From Planctomycetia bacterium (GTDB lineage Bacteria > Planctomycetota > Phycisphaerae > Phycisphaerales > SM1A02), in NCBI GenBank assembly GCA_009936695.1, contig JAACEA010000418.1, positions 1 through 7,905 of the forward strand: a stretch of 7,905 nucleotides of DNA, in the 5' to 3' direction. This document shows, one piece after another, positions 1 through 7,099 of this stretch. Under the pieces are notes generated by a model. The model saw only the letters and a program-made list of their open reading frames with translations. It ran no database searches and was not told where the DNA came from. A program made the position numbers and the translations under genes. Position 1 is the stretch's first letter; the number at the start of each line of letters is the position of its first letter.

Positions 1-1
1 C

Positions 2-880
2 AAGCGGCGTTACGCCTACGCCGAGTGTTTCGCGGCGATGGCGATGGCGGAGGTCGCCGCGCTCGATCGCGATGCCGGGCTCGCTCGTGAGGCGGACGCG
101 ATGTTCCGCCTCGCACGCCGCGTCATGACCGAGCCGGGGATGATGACGCCCAAGACCATGAACCGTCCCGCGAAGTCCTTCGGTCACCCGATGATCTCGC
201 TGGGCGTCTCGCAGATCTTCCGTGATTCGGTCGGAGGTGCGTTCGCGGATTCGGTCGCGATCGCCTCGGTCGACGAGGTTCGGAGTGACTTTCTCAAACC
301 CGAACTGCAGGCGGTCATGGAGACCGTCGCGGCGGACGGCTCGGTGATCGATCATCTCGAGTCAAGGCAGTTGAATCCCGGACATGCGATCGAGGGGGCG
401 TGGTTCATGCTGGATGAGGGCCGACGCCGCGACGATTCCAGCATCGTCGACGCCGGCCTCGACATGCTTGACTGGTCGTGGGATCGCGGCTGGGATCGGA
501 AGCATGGCGGCATTCTCGCCTTCGTCGATCTCGCGGGCGGACCGCCGGCGGCGATCGAACACGAGATGAAGTACTGGTGGCCCCACTGCGAGGCGATCAT
601 CGCCTGTCGGATGGCCCACCAGGCGACCGGGGACCCTCGGTATCGAGACCGCGAGTCCGCGGCGACGACCTGGGCGCTGGAACATTTCGACGACCCCGAT
701 CACCCGGAGTGGTTCGGTTACCTTCGGCGCGACGGATCCATCTCGTCCCGCGTGAAAGGCAATCTCTGGAAGGGGCCGTTCCATCTCCCGCGGATGCTGT
801 TGGCGATCGCGACGTCGGATGGAGTCGTCGAGTCACCGACGACGGTCCCGGGCCTGCTCGAGGATTCCTCGCCATCTTGA
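2..880 (+). CDS. N-acyl-D-glucosamine 2-epimerase (RnBP/AGE family), 5' end missing
   Basis: The enzyme should interconvert N-acetylglucosamine and N-acetylmannosamine in the cytoplasm, in amino-sugar or sialic-acid metabolism. The frame is open from base 2 with no start, so the gene begins outside the window; 292 residues are visible, and family members are usually about 390-420, so roughly 100-120 N-terminal residues are missing. An internal ATG at 38 is not the start, because the residues before it (KRRYAYAECFAAMA) already match the family. Visible motifs are NPGHAIE (His codon 383-385), KYWWPHCEA (His codon 584-586), HPEWFGYLRRDG and the C-terminal KGPFHLPR (His codon 782-784). The first and last histidines correspond to the catalytic pair of the (alpha/alpha)6-barrel epimerases. 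NPGHAIE, WWPH and EWFGYL resemble animal renin-binding protein/AGE more than cellobiose epimerase or YihS-type isomerases, but substrate is inferred. It converges on the FAS1-CIA30 gene and has no visible functional link to the arn genes. Confidence 0.88.
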   Translation, partial: KRRYAYAECFAAMAMAEVAALDRDAGLAREADAMFRLARRVMTEPGMMTPKTMNRPAKSFGHPMISLGVSQIFRDSVGGAFADSVAIASVDEVRSDFLKPELQAVMETVAADGSVIDHLESRQLNPGHAIEGAWFMLDEGRRRDDSSIVDAGLDMLDWSWDRGWDRKHGGILAFVDLAGGPPAAIEHEMKYWWPHCEAIIACRMAHQATGDPRYRDRESAATTWALEHFDDPDHPEWFGYLRRDGSISSRVKGNLWKGPFHLPRMLLAIATSDGVVESPTTVPGLLEDSSPS

Positions 881-901
881 AACGCCGATCTGCGCAAGAC
901 A

Positions 902-937
902 GCACCGCTCGTACCGGATGAACCGGACGGGCGGTGC
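902..937. terminator. Hairpin between convergent genes, likely terminator
   Basis: The arm GCACCGCTCGT (902-912) pairs with ACGGGCGGTGC (927-937), with one G-T wobble at 909/930 and a bulged A at 913. CCGG (914-917) then pairs with CCGG (923-926) around the loop ATGAA. This gives about 15 base pairs, starting 21 bases after the epimerase stop and ending 43 bases beyond the FAS1-CIA30 stop on the other strand. No U-run follows on the plus strand; on the minus strand the flank is only mildly T-rich and the wobble becomes an A-C mismatch. The position suggests a terminator for the epimerase gene, possibly bidirectional, but the missing U-tract leaves this uncertain. Confidence 0.5.
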
Positions 938-980
938 GTCGAGGGGTGGATCGTTGCTCGAGCGAGTCGAGCGTCCAGGG

Positions 981-2339
981 TCAGGCGTCGAAGGTGTCTT
1001 CGCCGAGCGAGATCGCTTCGAAGGACTCGATCTCGAGTCGGAAGGGACCCGCCTTCTTGTCGTAGATGTAGATCTGGAGACCGCCGATGTCTCCCGGGGA
1101 GACGCGGCCGTTCAGCCGCTGACCCATGAACTGCCGATCGAGATCGGCGATGGGCATGATCACTTCGGTCCAGGTGTCCTTGGTGGTCGGGAAGGTCTGC
1201 CAGTAGCCGCCGGCCCGCTGGTTGCCGCCGGTCGAGACGCCGAGCTTGTAGTCGCGACCGTCGCCCTTGACGATCAGTCGAATCGCGTCCGCTCCTTCGA
1301 AGAGACCTGCAGGAGTCCGGGCCCGCATGGAGGAGAATCCTCCGTTGTTCTCGAGCGAGGTGGCGCCTTCGAACACGACGACCCCGTCCTTCGCCGCGAT
1401 CTTGCCGGTGGATCGACCGCCCATGACCCCGTCGAGGACGGTCTGCCAGCGGGAGGCTTCCGACGCGTCGTCGAATGAGAAGACGGTGGTTCCGCGGGGC
1501 GCGAACCCGCCGCGGCCGGCCGGCTTCGGGGCGGGCTTGGTGGCGCTGGTGGGCTGCATGGTCATTCCGTCCGCGAAGAGGCTGTCGATGATGCGTCGGT
1601 AGGCCCAGGCACGATCACGACTGGTCGACTCGCCGGCGATCTCCTTGAGACGGGAGGCGAGATTCGCCCGGCCCTGTTCGTCGAGGCCGAAGTCGCCCGC
1701 AAGGGAGACCGCATCCAGGGCCGTCGCGTAGATCTCCGCACATGCGTCGATGTTGCCGTCGTTGTAGAGCGGGGCGCCACGCGACACGGCGATTTCGAGC
1801 AGGGTCTCCATGGGAGAGACCTGCCGGGCGGGGACGAGGACGCGGTCGATGAGGTGGACGATGCCGTTCGAGGCGGAGACGTCGGCGGTCTCGACGACCG
1901 CTTCGTCGACGAAGAGTCGACCACGGGCGGCGGCGAGAGGAAGGGTGGTTCCCGCAAGCGTCTCGATGCCGTCACGGTCGACGAGGTCGCGGGCCTCGAA
2001 GCGGCCGGCGACCACGTGATTCTTGAGGATGCGGACGAGCGTGGGTCGACCGGCATCGGTCAGAAGGCTGGAGAGCGTGTCCTCGCCGAGGCGGGCGAAT
2101 GCCGCATCGGTGGGGGCGAAGACGGTCAGCGGTCCGGGGCCCGAGAGGGCTTCGGCAAGACCCGCGGCCTGCACGGCGGCGACAAGCGTGTCGAGACGCC
2201 CGCTGGCGACTGCGGTCTCGGGAATGTTGCCGTTGTCGGAGACGGCCGTCGCGGTCACGAAGGCACCGGAGATCGCGGCGGCGGTGCCAGCGAGGGCAGC
2301 CGTCCAGCGACGTGAGATGGTGGATCGATTCGGGGTCAT
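981..2339 (-). CDS. Exported FAS1 (fasciclin) - CIA30 domain fusion protein
   Basis: This 452-residue protein has no certain function. Residues 1-32 look like a signal peptide: basic start with RR at 10-11, an Ala-rich hydrophobic stretch, and a possible cleavage after ATA near 32. There is no lipobox cysteine. Residues about 41-171 form a FAS1 domain, with the H1-like motif LTVFAPTDAAFARL (71-84) and the H2-like motif NGIVHLIDRVLVP (158-170). Residues about 176-257 are probably helical and match nothing I recognise. A Pro/Ala/Gly linker (262-282) leads to a CIA30/NDUFAF1-like beta-sandwich (about 286-443), with FSFDD, LDGVMGGRS, FEGATSLENNGGFSSMR and GLQIYIYDKKAGPFRLEIESFEA. FAS1 domains commonly mediate adhesion or carbohydrate/protein binding outside the membrane; CIA30 is named for a mitochondrial complex I assembly factor, and its role in secreted bacterial proteins is unclear. 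The start is backed by AAAGGA 8 bases upstream. The gene follows arnT on the same strand after 154 bases, so shared transcription is possible but not shown. Confidence 0.85.
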   Translation of the reverse strand: MTPNRSTISRRWTAALAGTAAAISGAFVTATAVSDNGNIPETAVASGRLDTLVAAVQAAGLAEALSGPGPLTVFAPTDAAFARLGEDTLSSLLTDAGRPTLVRILKNHVVAGRFEARDLVDRDGIETLAGTTLPLAAARGRLFVDEAVVETADVSASNGIVHLIDRVLVPARQVSPMETLLEIAVSRGAPLYNDGNIDACAEIYATALDAVSLAGDFGLDEQGRANLASRLKEIAGESTSRDRAWAYRRIIDSLFADGMTMQPTSATKPAPKPAGRGGFAPRGTTVFSFDDASEASRWQTVLDGVMGGRSTGKIAAKDGVVVFEGATSLENNGGFSSMRARTPAGLFEGADAIRLIVKGDGRDYKLGVSTGGNQRAGGYWQTFPTTKDTWTEVIMPIADLDRQFMGQRLNGRVSPGDIGGLQIYIYDKKAGPFRLEIESFEAISLGEDTFDA

Positions 2340-2347
2340 GGTCCCGT

Positions 2348-2353
2348 TCCTTT
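2348..2353 (-). promoter_or_regulatory. Shine-Dalgarno site of the FAS1-CIA30 gene
   Basis: On the minus strand AAAGGA lies 8 bases before the ATG at 2339-2337. It is the clearest ribosome binding site in the window and supports this start. By contrast, the overlapping arn genes lack a good site at their starts. Confidence 0.55.
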
Positions 2354-2372
2354 GCAGAGGGTTGAGGGCGCG

Positions 2373-2401
2373 AAAAACTCGGACGGAACGGTCTTCGTCC
2401 G
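2373..2401 (-). terminator. Small hairpin plus five Ts between arnT and the FAS1-CIA30 gene
   Basis: Read on the minus strand, CGGACG (2401-2396) pairs with CGTCCG (2385-2380) around a 10-base loop. It is followed by AG and then TTTTT (2377-2373). This is the form of a weak intrinsic terminator, 93 bases past the arnT stop and about 34 bases before the next start codon. The stem is only 6 bp, so termination would be partial at best. There is little room for a promoter between it and the start codon, so a leader attenuator or chance is also possible. Confidence 0.35.
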
Positions 2402-2493
2402 CGATCTGGCTTCCGATTCAAACGAGTTCAAGGCCGCCCCCAGACCGCCTCTCGGGGTCCTGAGCGCCATCTCGTCCCACCTGCGGGTGTTTC

Positions 2494-4215
2494 TCAATCC
2501 TGATCGAGGGCTTCCGGCGGCCACACGGCGATCAGAATGTCCCGGCCGGATCGATACGCGGGGCGGGGAAGTCCGGCCGCATCGACCTTCGCCTCGAGGG
2601 AGGCTTTTTCGGCTTCGGGATCGTCCGCCAGCACGAGGACTGGTCGGTCGATCGTCGCGGTGCGAAGCACCGGGAGGAGTTCGGCTTCGGTCACGTGCCA
2701 GTCGGCGTGCTCCTCGAAGTTCTCGACCCCCCACGTCAGCTCACCGGCGCTGCCGAGCAACCGGATCTCCGCATCGGGCCAGGCCCAGCCCGCCCCGTGG
2801 ATCGTCGACGCTTCGGCGAGTACGACGCTTCGCGACGCGATCGGCTCCATCGTCTCCAACCATGCCACGGGGACCTTCGAGATCTTCATCCATCCCGTGG
2901 GGAGACACGCTGGTGCCACGGCGAACGCGAGTGCGGGTCCGAGACATCCCAAGAGGACACGCTCGGCGGGATCGACGGTTCGTTGTGAGATTCGATCGAA
3001 CAGTCCCCACGCGAGAAGCGCCGTGGCGAGGATCGCGAGCCGCCATTCACCACCGTCCTCCCACGCGCTTCCGATCGAGGGATCGAGCGGCATGAACGGC
3101 GTGAGCAGCAGCAGCACGCCGCCGAGCGGGATCAGAAGCCATTCTCCGTGGGTGCGTTTTCCAGGTGCGCTCTTGAAGTAGTTGACCAGACCGACGGCGA
3201 TGAGCATGGCCGCGGGCGCGAACGACGGGAGGATGTACGTCGCCAGTTTCCCCGAGGAGATCGAGAAGAACACGATCGGAATCACGGTCCAGCAGAGGAG
3301 AAGTCGCGTTTCCGGTGATCCGCCGACTCGTCGGAGTCCACCGATCACGAACGGCAGCGTGAGACACCACGGGAAGAGGCCGGCCACGAAGATCGGAACG
3401 AAGTACCACCACGGTTCCGGATGCTGCGCATCGGCCCCACCCGTGAATCGGTTGATGTGTTCGACCCAGAAGAAGTAGTGCCAGTACTCGGGGGCGGCCA
3501 GGTGCACCGCGATCCCCCAGGGAAGCACGGTCGCGATGGCCACGATGCCGGGAATCCAGGGGAGCGTGAACAGTCCTTTCCAGTCGCGTTCCCAGGCCAG
3601 CCACGGGGCCAGGACGATTCCGGGAATCGCGATCGCGAGAAAGCCCTTGGTGAGGAAGGCGAGCCCGCACGCCACGCCGGAGGCGACGAGCCAGCCGACT
3701 CGAATCGGACCGGTCGCCCGCCAGGCGAGGAAGAAGAAGGTGATCGAGCCGGTGACCAGGGCGGCGAAGGGGCCGTCGAGAATCGCGGCGGTTCCGAGGA
3801 TCGCGACCTCGAGCGACGTCATGAAGATCATCGCCGCGATCGCCGCGACGTCCCATCGCGCCGTCCAGCGGCGAACGAAGAGAAGCACCAGGCCCGCGGC
3901 GAACCCGGTCGTCGCGGCGGCGGGGAGTCGGAGGGCGAACGCGTTCTCGCCGAATCCGAGGAATGCGGTGGCGGTCATCCAGTATCCGAGCACCGGTTTC
4001 TCGAAGTACCGCACGCCCATCAGATGCGGAACGATCCACTCGCCCGTCTCGATCATCTCGAGGGGGATCACGCCGTAGCGGCCTTCGTCCGGCATCACCA
4101 TCGGTCGGAGTCCCAGCGGCACGATGAAGATGCCGATGAACACCGCCATGGCCGTCAGCAGGGCGAGTCGGTCGAGCCGTCGTGATCGAGGGCGGTCGAG
4201 CATGCCGGGCATCAT
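2494..4215 (-). CDS. arnT: ArnT, undecaprenyl phosphate-alpha-L-Ara4N : lipid A transferase
   Basis: ArnT is an inner-membrane glycosyltransferase (GT83) that moves 4-amino-4-deoxy-L-arabinose from undecaprenyl phosphate to lipid A phosphate on the periplasmic face, lowering negative charge. The 573 residues compare with about 550 in enterobacteria. A first membrane segment (about 19-36) is followed by the periplasmic loop motif MPDEGRYG (41-48), whose acidic pair is typical of this fold, then GEWIVPHLMGVRYFEKPVLGYW. Further on are LTKGFLAIAIP (188-198), YWHYFFWVEHINRF (244-257), DAQHPEPWWYFVP and SGKLATYILPSFAP (321-334). About a dozen hydrophobic segments run to about 435, then a soluble C-terminal part (about 440-573) with GELTWGVENF. 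The start chosen is the ATG at 4215-4213, which overlaps the arnD stop as ATGA; ATGs at 4212 and 4203 are alternatives. A longer open frame up to 4629 only mirrors arnD. It is the last gene of the arn block; arnE and arnF do not follow. Confidence 0.93.
   Translation of the reverse strand: MMPGMLDRPRSRRLDRLALLTAMAVFIGIFIVPLGLRPMVMPDEGRYGVIPLEMIETGEWIVPHLMGVRYFEKPVLGYWMTATAFLGFGENAFALRLPAAATTGFAAGLVLLFVRRWTARWDVAAIAAMIFMTSLEVAILGTAAILDGPFAALVTGSITFFFLAWRATGPIRVGWLVASGVACGLAFLTKGFLAIAIPGIVLAPWLAWERDWKGLFTLPWIPGIVAIATVLPWGIAVHLAAPEYWHYFFWVEHINRFTGGADAQHPEPWWYFVPIFVAGLFPWCLTLPFVIGGLRRVGGSPETRLLLCWTVIPIVFFSISSGKLATYILPSFAPAAMLIAVGLVNYFKSAPGKRTHGEWLLIPLGGVLLLLTPFMPLDPSIGSAWEDGGEWRLAILATALLAWGLFDRISQRTVDPAERVLLGCLGPALAFAVAPACLPTGWMKISKVPVAWLETMEPIASRSVVLAEASTIHGAGWAWPDAEIRLLGSAGELTWGVENFEEHADWHVTEAELLPVLRTATIDRPVLVLADDPEAEKASLEAKVDAAGLPRPAYRSGRDILIAVWPPEALDQD
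4212..4215 (-). other. ATGA stop-start overlap, arnD/arnT
   Basis: On the minus strand the arnT ATG (4215-4213) shares bases with the arnD TGA (4214-4212). No strong Shine-Dalgarno sequence precedes it (only CTGGG directly before), which suggests coupled re-initiation. Confidence 0.8.
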
Positions 4216-5087
4216 CCCAGAACCGAGTCGGTTCGCACGGCGAGCCAGCCGTCCCGCCCCTCGACGGTTCCGCGTTCGAGTCGGCCGGGAGGCGGATCGT
4301 CGGGAAGCAGTTCGCCGAGCGTGCAGGCCCCACCGCCCTCGGCGTCGAGGCGATCGAGAAAATCCTCGAACAAGGGGGCCTTGCAGCCGCCCTCGGACTC
4401 GGCGTGGATGGTGAGGACGTCGAGGTCGTCCCGATTCATCGAGGCGAGCACGTGGGCGTTGAAATTCGAGTCGTCGATTCCCGCGTGGCCGACCGCTTCG
4501 TCCCAGGTGGGCAGGTTGACCGCGATCTGCGGCGGGCCGTGCGGTGGCTGGAACGCGCCTCGGCCCCGGCAGTCGCTCGCGTACCGATAGCCGAGTCCCT
4601 CCCGGAGCGCGAGCAGTTCGGGGGTGCATCGCCAGCCCGGTGCGGCGGTGCAGGTCGGAAGGACCCCGGCGCTTTCGCCGCTCGCGTCATGCGCCCGCCG
4701 GATCTCGCTCCGGACCACGTCGACGGGGAGCCGGTGGGCCGCGACCTGCCATCGATGGTGATCCCACGCGTGCATGCCGATCTCGTGGCCGGCGTCCGCG
4801 ATCGCCCGGAGGCGATCACCGAGGGAACGATGGATGACCGGGCCCGGCCAGAGCGTGCCTCGAAGCAGGATGTCCCAGCCGTAGATGCCGGCGGCGTTCG
4901 AACGCAGCATCTTCCAGAGGAAGGACGGCCGCACCAGACGACGAAGATGTCGTCCCATGTTGTCCGGGCCCACGGTGAGGAAGAACGTCGCCCGGATCCC
5001 TCGCTGATCGAGGATCCGCAGCAGTTCCGGCACGCCGTCGCGTGTCCCGCGGTAGGTGTCGACATCGATGCGAAGGCCGAGCTTCAT
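4212..5087 (-). CDS. arnD: ArnD, 4-deoxy-4-formamido-L-arabinose-phosphoundecaprenol deformylase
   Basis: ArnD removes the formyl group from undecaprenyl-phosphate-Ara4FN at the inner membrane, making the lipid-linked donor L-Ara4N that ArnT uses. It is a metal-dependent NodB-like (CE4) deacetylase. The 291 residues fit the family's about 296-300. Visible motifs are [19 protein letters not shown] (2-20), with D8 and D10 as the expected base and metal ligand, and [11 protein letters not shown] (38-48). Next come [26 protein letters not shown] (106-111) with H106 and H110 as metal-binding histidines, AAPGWR (148-153), SDCRG (171-175), NLPTWDE (191-197) and TIHAE (226-231) with the motif-5 histidine. 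These follow the Escherichia coli ArnD sequence closely from end to end, and the C-terminal GWLAVR segment is also conserved. The start ATG overlaps the arnA stop and the stop overlaps the arnT start. I see no missing key residue. Confidence 0.95.
   Translation of the reverse strand: MKLGLRIDVDTYRGTRDGVPELLRILDQRGIRATFFLTVGPDNMGRHLRRLVRPSFLWKMLRSNAAGIYGWDILLRGTLWPGPVIHRSLGDRLRAIADAGHEIGMHAWDHHRWQVAAHRLPVDVVRSEIRRAHDASGESAGVLPTCTAAPGWRCTPELLALREGLGYRYASDCRGRGAFQPPHGPPQIAVNLPTWDEAVGHAGIDDSNFNAHVLASMNRDDLDVLTIHAESEGGCKAPLFEDFLDRLDAEGGGACTLGELLPDDPPPGRLERGTVEGRDGWLAVRTDSVLG
5084..5087 (-). other. ATGA stop-start overlap, arnA/arnD
   Basis: On the minus strand the arnD ATG (5087-5085) overlaps the arnA TGA (5086-5084). 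The bases before it (CACCACCGT) contain no Shine-Dalgarno sequence, so arnD translation probably depends on ribosomes finishing arnA. Confidence 0.8.
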
Positions 5088-7099
5088 ACGGTGGTGACGG
5101 CGGTCCGGGGTGCCGGATCGGCTTCGATACCCATCGCACTGATGTGGTCGTCGATGAACCAGTCGACGGTCCGGTCGACCGACTCCTGCGTGGAGATCGA
5201 CGGCGTCCAGTCGAGGATCCGCTTCGCGTTGCGGATCGAGGGGCGTCGGTGCTGCACGTCCTGGTAGCCCTTGCCGTAGTACCGACCGCTTTCGACCACG
5301 CGATACCCGGCGAAGGGCGGGAAGCGATGCCGCATCGGATGCGCGTCGAACCGGGCGACGATCATCTCCGCGAGTTCACGGATGCTCGCCTCGTTGTCGG
5401 GATTGCCGATGTTCACGATCTTGCCGGAACTCCGGCCTTCGCGGTCGTCGATCATCCGGAAGAGGCAGTCGATGCCTTCGGTGACGTCGGTGAAGCATCG
5501 CTTCTGTTCGCCGCCGTCGACGAGCTGGATCGGCGTGCCTTCGACCAGATTGAGGATGAGCTGGGTGATCGCCCGCGAGGAGCCGACCCGCGCGGAGTCG
5601 AGGGTGTCGAGTCGCGGACCGATCCAGTTGAACGGCCGGAAGAGCGTGAAATCGAGTTCTTCCTTCGCGCCGTACGCCCAGATCACCCGGTCCAGCAGCT
5701 GCTTCGAGCAGGAATAGATCCAGCGCTGCTTGTTGATGGGGCCGAGCACGAGGCTGGATCGATCTTCGTCGAACGACTCGTCGGCGCACATCCCGTAGAC
5801 CTCGCTGGTCGACGGGAAGATGATTCGTCGGCCGTACTTGACGCAGTCCCGGACGATCCGCAGGTTCTGCTCGAAGTCCAGTTCGAAGACCCGGAGCGGA
5901 TTTCGGACGTATTCGATCGGCGTCGCGATCGCCACGAGGGGCAGCACCACATCGCACTTCCGGACGTGGTATTCGACCCATTCCCGGTTGATCGAGATGT
6001 CGCCTTCCACGAAGTGGAATCCGTCGCGGTGGAGCAGGTGCTCCACGTTGGTCGCCCGGAGGTCCATGCCGTAGACCTCGTAGCCGGCGGCGAGCAGCTG
6101 TTCCGAGAGATGACTCCCGATGAAGCCGTTCACCCCGAGGATGAGCACCGAACGCGGGCGCGCCGTCGCGACCGGGGCGGCTCGACCGAGTCGCATGCCG
6201 TCGACGAGGTTCATTTCCTCCGCGAGATGATCACCGCTGCTCCAGACGCCCTCGGAGGACTGTCCGGCGTCGATTCGAAGGGTCCCCCGGCCGCAGGCGA
6301 TGCTCAGCGGCGACGTGGAGAGGATGGTACCGGCCGTTTCTCCCGAGTCGTCCTTCATCGCGGTTGCGGACCAGATCCGCACCTCCCGCTCGCCGGCATG
6401 CGTGAAGGCGCCCGGCCAGGGATGGGTCACGGCTCGGATCAGGTTGCGAACGTCGTTCGCGTCGGCCGCCCAGTCGATGAGTCCGTCCTCGGGCGATCGG
6501 CCCGGGTAGGTCGTGGCGTCGGCGCCCTTCTGGGGCTCGGCGGTGAAGGTGCCGTCGGTGATCGTCGGAAGAACCCGCGCAAGCATCGGTCCGGTCGCGG
6601 CCACGAGCTTGGCGGTGAGGGAAGCGGCGGTGTCCGCCTCGTCGATCGGCACCGGAACCTGCGCGACGACGTCGCCGGCATCGGCGGCTTCGGTCATGTG
6701 ATGAAGCGTGATCCCCGTCTCGGTCTCGCCTTCGATCAGGACCCAGTTGATCGGTGCTCGACCGCGGAAACGCGGAAGCAGCGAGGCATGAAGATTGAAG
6801 CAGCGATCGGGACAGATCGCGAGGAGGTCGCGTCCGATCATCCGTCGGTAGTGGGCGGAGAGGATCGCGTCCGGCCCCATCTCCCGGATCCGATCGATCC
6901 ACAACGGATGGTTCGCGGATTCGGGCGCATGCACGGGAATGCCGTGCTCCGAGGCGATCCGAGCGACCGACCGGAACCAGTTTCCCTCGCCGGGATCGTC
7001 CCGATGGGTGAACACCGCGAGCACTTCCGCGTTCGAGGCGAGCAGGGCCTCGAGCGTCGCGGCGCCGATCTCGTGATACGCGAAGAGGACGACCTTCAT
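5084..7099 (-). CDS. arnA: ArnA, bifunctional UDP-L-Ara4N formyltransferase / UDP-glucuronate decarboxylase
   Basis: ArnA is a cytoplasmic two-domain enzyme. Its C-terminal domain uses NAD+ to oxidise and decarboxylate UDP-glucuronate to UDP-4-keto-pentose, which ArnB aminates; its N-terminal domain then formylates UDP-L-Ara4N with 10-formyl-tetrahydrofolate. The 671 residues compare with 660 in E. coli. The formyltransferase domain (1 to about 300) has [19 protein letters not shown], with N102 and H104, and ADAGD with D140, the same catalytic triad at the same numbers as in E. coli. The dehydrogenase domain (about 316-660) has the Rossmann motif [10 protein letters not shown] (321-330), [17 protein letters not shown] with S432 and E433, YSCSKQ with Y462 and K466, [11 protein letters not shown], and [18 protein letters not shown] near the end. 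All key residues of both activities are present. The start at 7099 overlaps the arnC stop; the open frame reaching 7588 upstream mirrors arnC and is not coding. The last about 15 residues are a divergent tail. Confidence 0.96.
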   Translation of the reverse strand: MKVVLFAYHEIGAATLEALLASNAEVLAVFTHRDDPGEGNWFRSVARIASEHGIPVHAPESANHPLWIDRIREMGPDAILSAHYRRMIGRDLLAICPDRCFNLHASLLPRFRGRAPINWVLIEGETETGITLHHMTEAADAGDVVAQVPVPIDEADTAASLTAKLVAATGPMLARVLPTITDGTFTAEPQKGADATTYPGRSPEDGLIDWAADANDVRNLIRAVTHPWPGAFTHAGEREVRIWSATAMKDDSGETAGTILSTSPLSIACGRGTLRIDAGQSSEGVWSSGDHLAEEMNLVDGMRLGRAAPVATARPRSVLILGVNGFIGSHLSEQLLAAGYEVYGMDLRATNVEHLLHRDGFHFVEGDISINREWVEYHVRKCDVVLPLVAIATPIEYVRNPLRVFELDFEQNLRIVRDCVKYGRRIIFPSTSEVYGMCADESFDEDRSSLVLGPINKQRWIYSCSKQLLDRVIWAYGAKEELDFTLFRPFNWIGPRLDTLDSARVGSSRAITQLILNLVEGTPIQLVDGGEQKRCFTDVTEGIDCLFRMIDDREGRSSGKIVNIGNPDNEASIRELAEMIVARFDAHPMRHRFPPFAGYRVVESGRYYGKGYQDVQHRRPSIRNAKRILDWTPSISTQESVDRTVDWFIDDHISAMGIEADPAPRTAVTTV
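7096..7099 (-). other. ATGA stop-start overlap, arnC/arnA
   Basis: On the minus strand the arnA ATG (7099-7097) overlaps the arnC TGA (7098-7096). The upstream bases GGGAATCTCCCT give only a weak purine-rich match to a ribosome binding site. It is the first of three identical junctions in the block. Confidence 0.8.

Larger units (their letters stand above)
2340..2493 (-). other. Non-coding gap between arnT and the FAS1-CIA30 gene
   Basis: These 154 bases carry no gene I can support. They hold the small hairpin with T-run and the Shine-Dalgarno site listed separately. A possible -35-like TTGAAC (minus strand, 2431-2426) is present, but 17 bases further on the hexamer is CAGATC, a poor -10, so I do not call a promoter. 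No room exists here for arnE or arnF. Confidence 0.6.

Noticed and set aside
2403..2431. Possible sigma-70 promoter with TTGAAC on the minus strand.
   Set aside because: The -10 position at 17-base spacing reads CAGATC, which matches the consensus poorly.
2352..3095. Plus-strand frame that starts in the arnT/FAS1-CIA30 gap.
   Set aside because: The product is Arg/Ser/Pro-rich without motifs and most of it is antisense to the arnT C-terminal region.
3047..4333. A 428-codon minus-strand frame inside arnT.
   Set aside because: It is Arg/Asp/Pro-rich, lacks any hydrophobic segments or motifs, and shares the strand with the true arnT frame.
4216..4629. Upstream extension of the arnT frame.
   Set aside because: It is Arg/Pro-rich, does not resemble ArnT, and overlaps the conserved 3' part of arnD in another frame; the ATG at 4215 gives the usual N-terminus.
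4182..5267. A 361-codon open frame on the plus strand opposite arnD.
   Set aside because: It is antisense to a gene with full ArnD motifs and has no family-like sequence; it is a GC-bias mirror frame.
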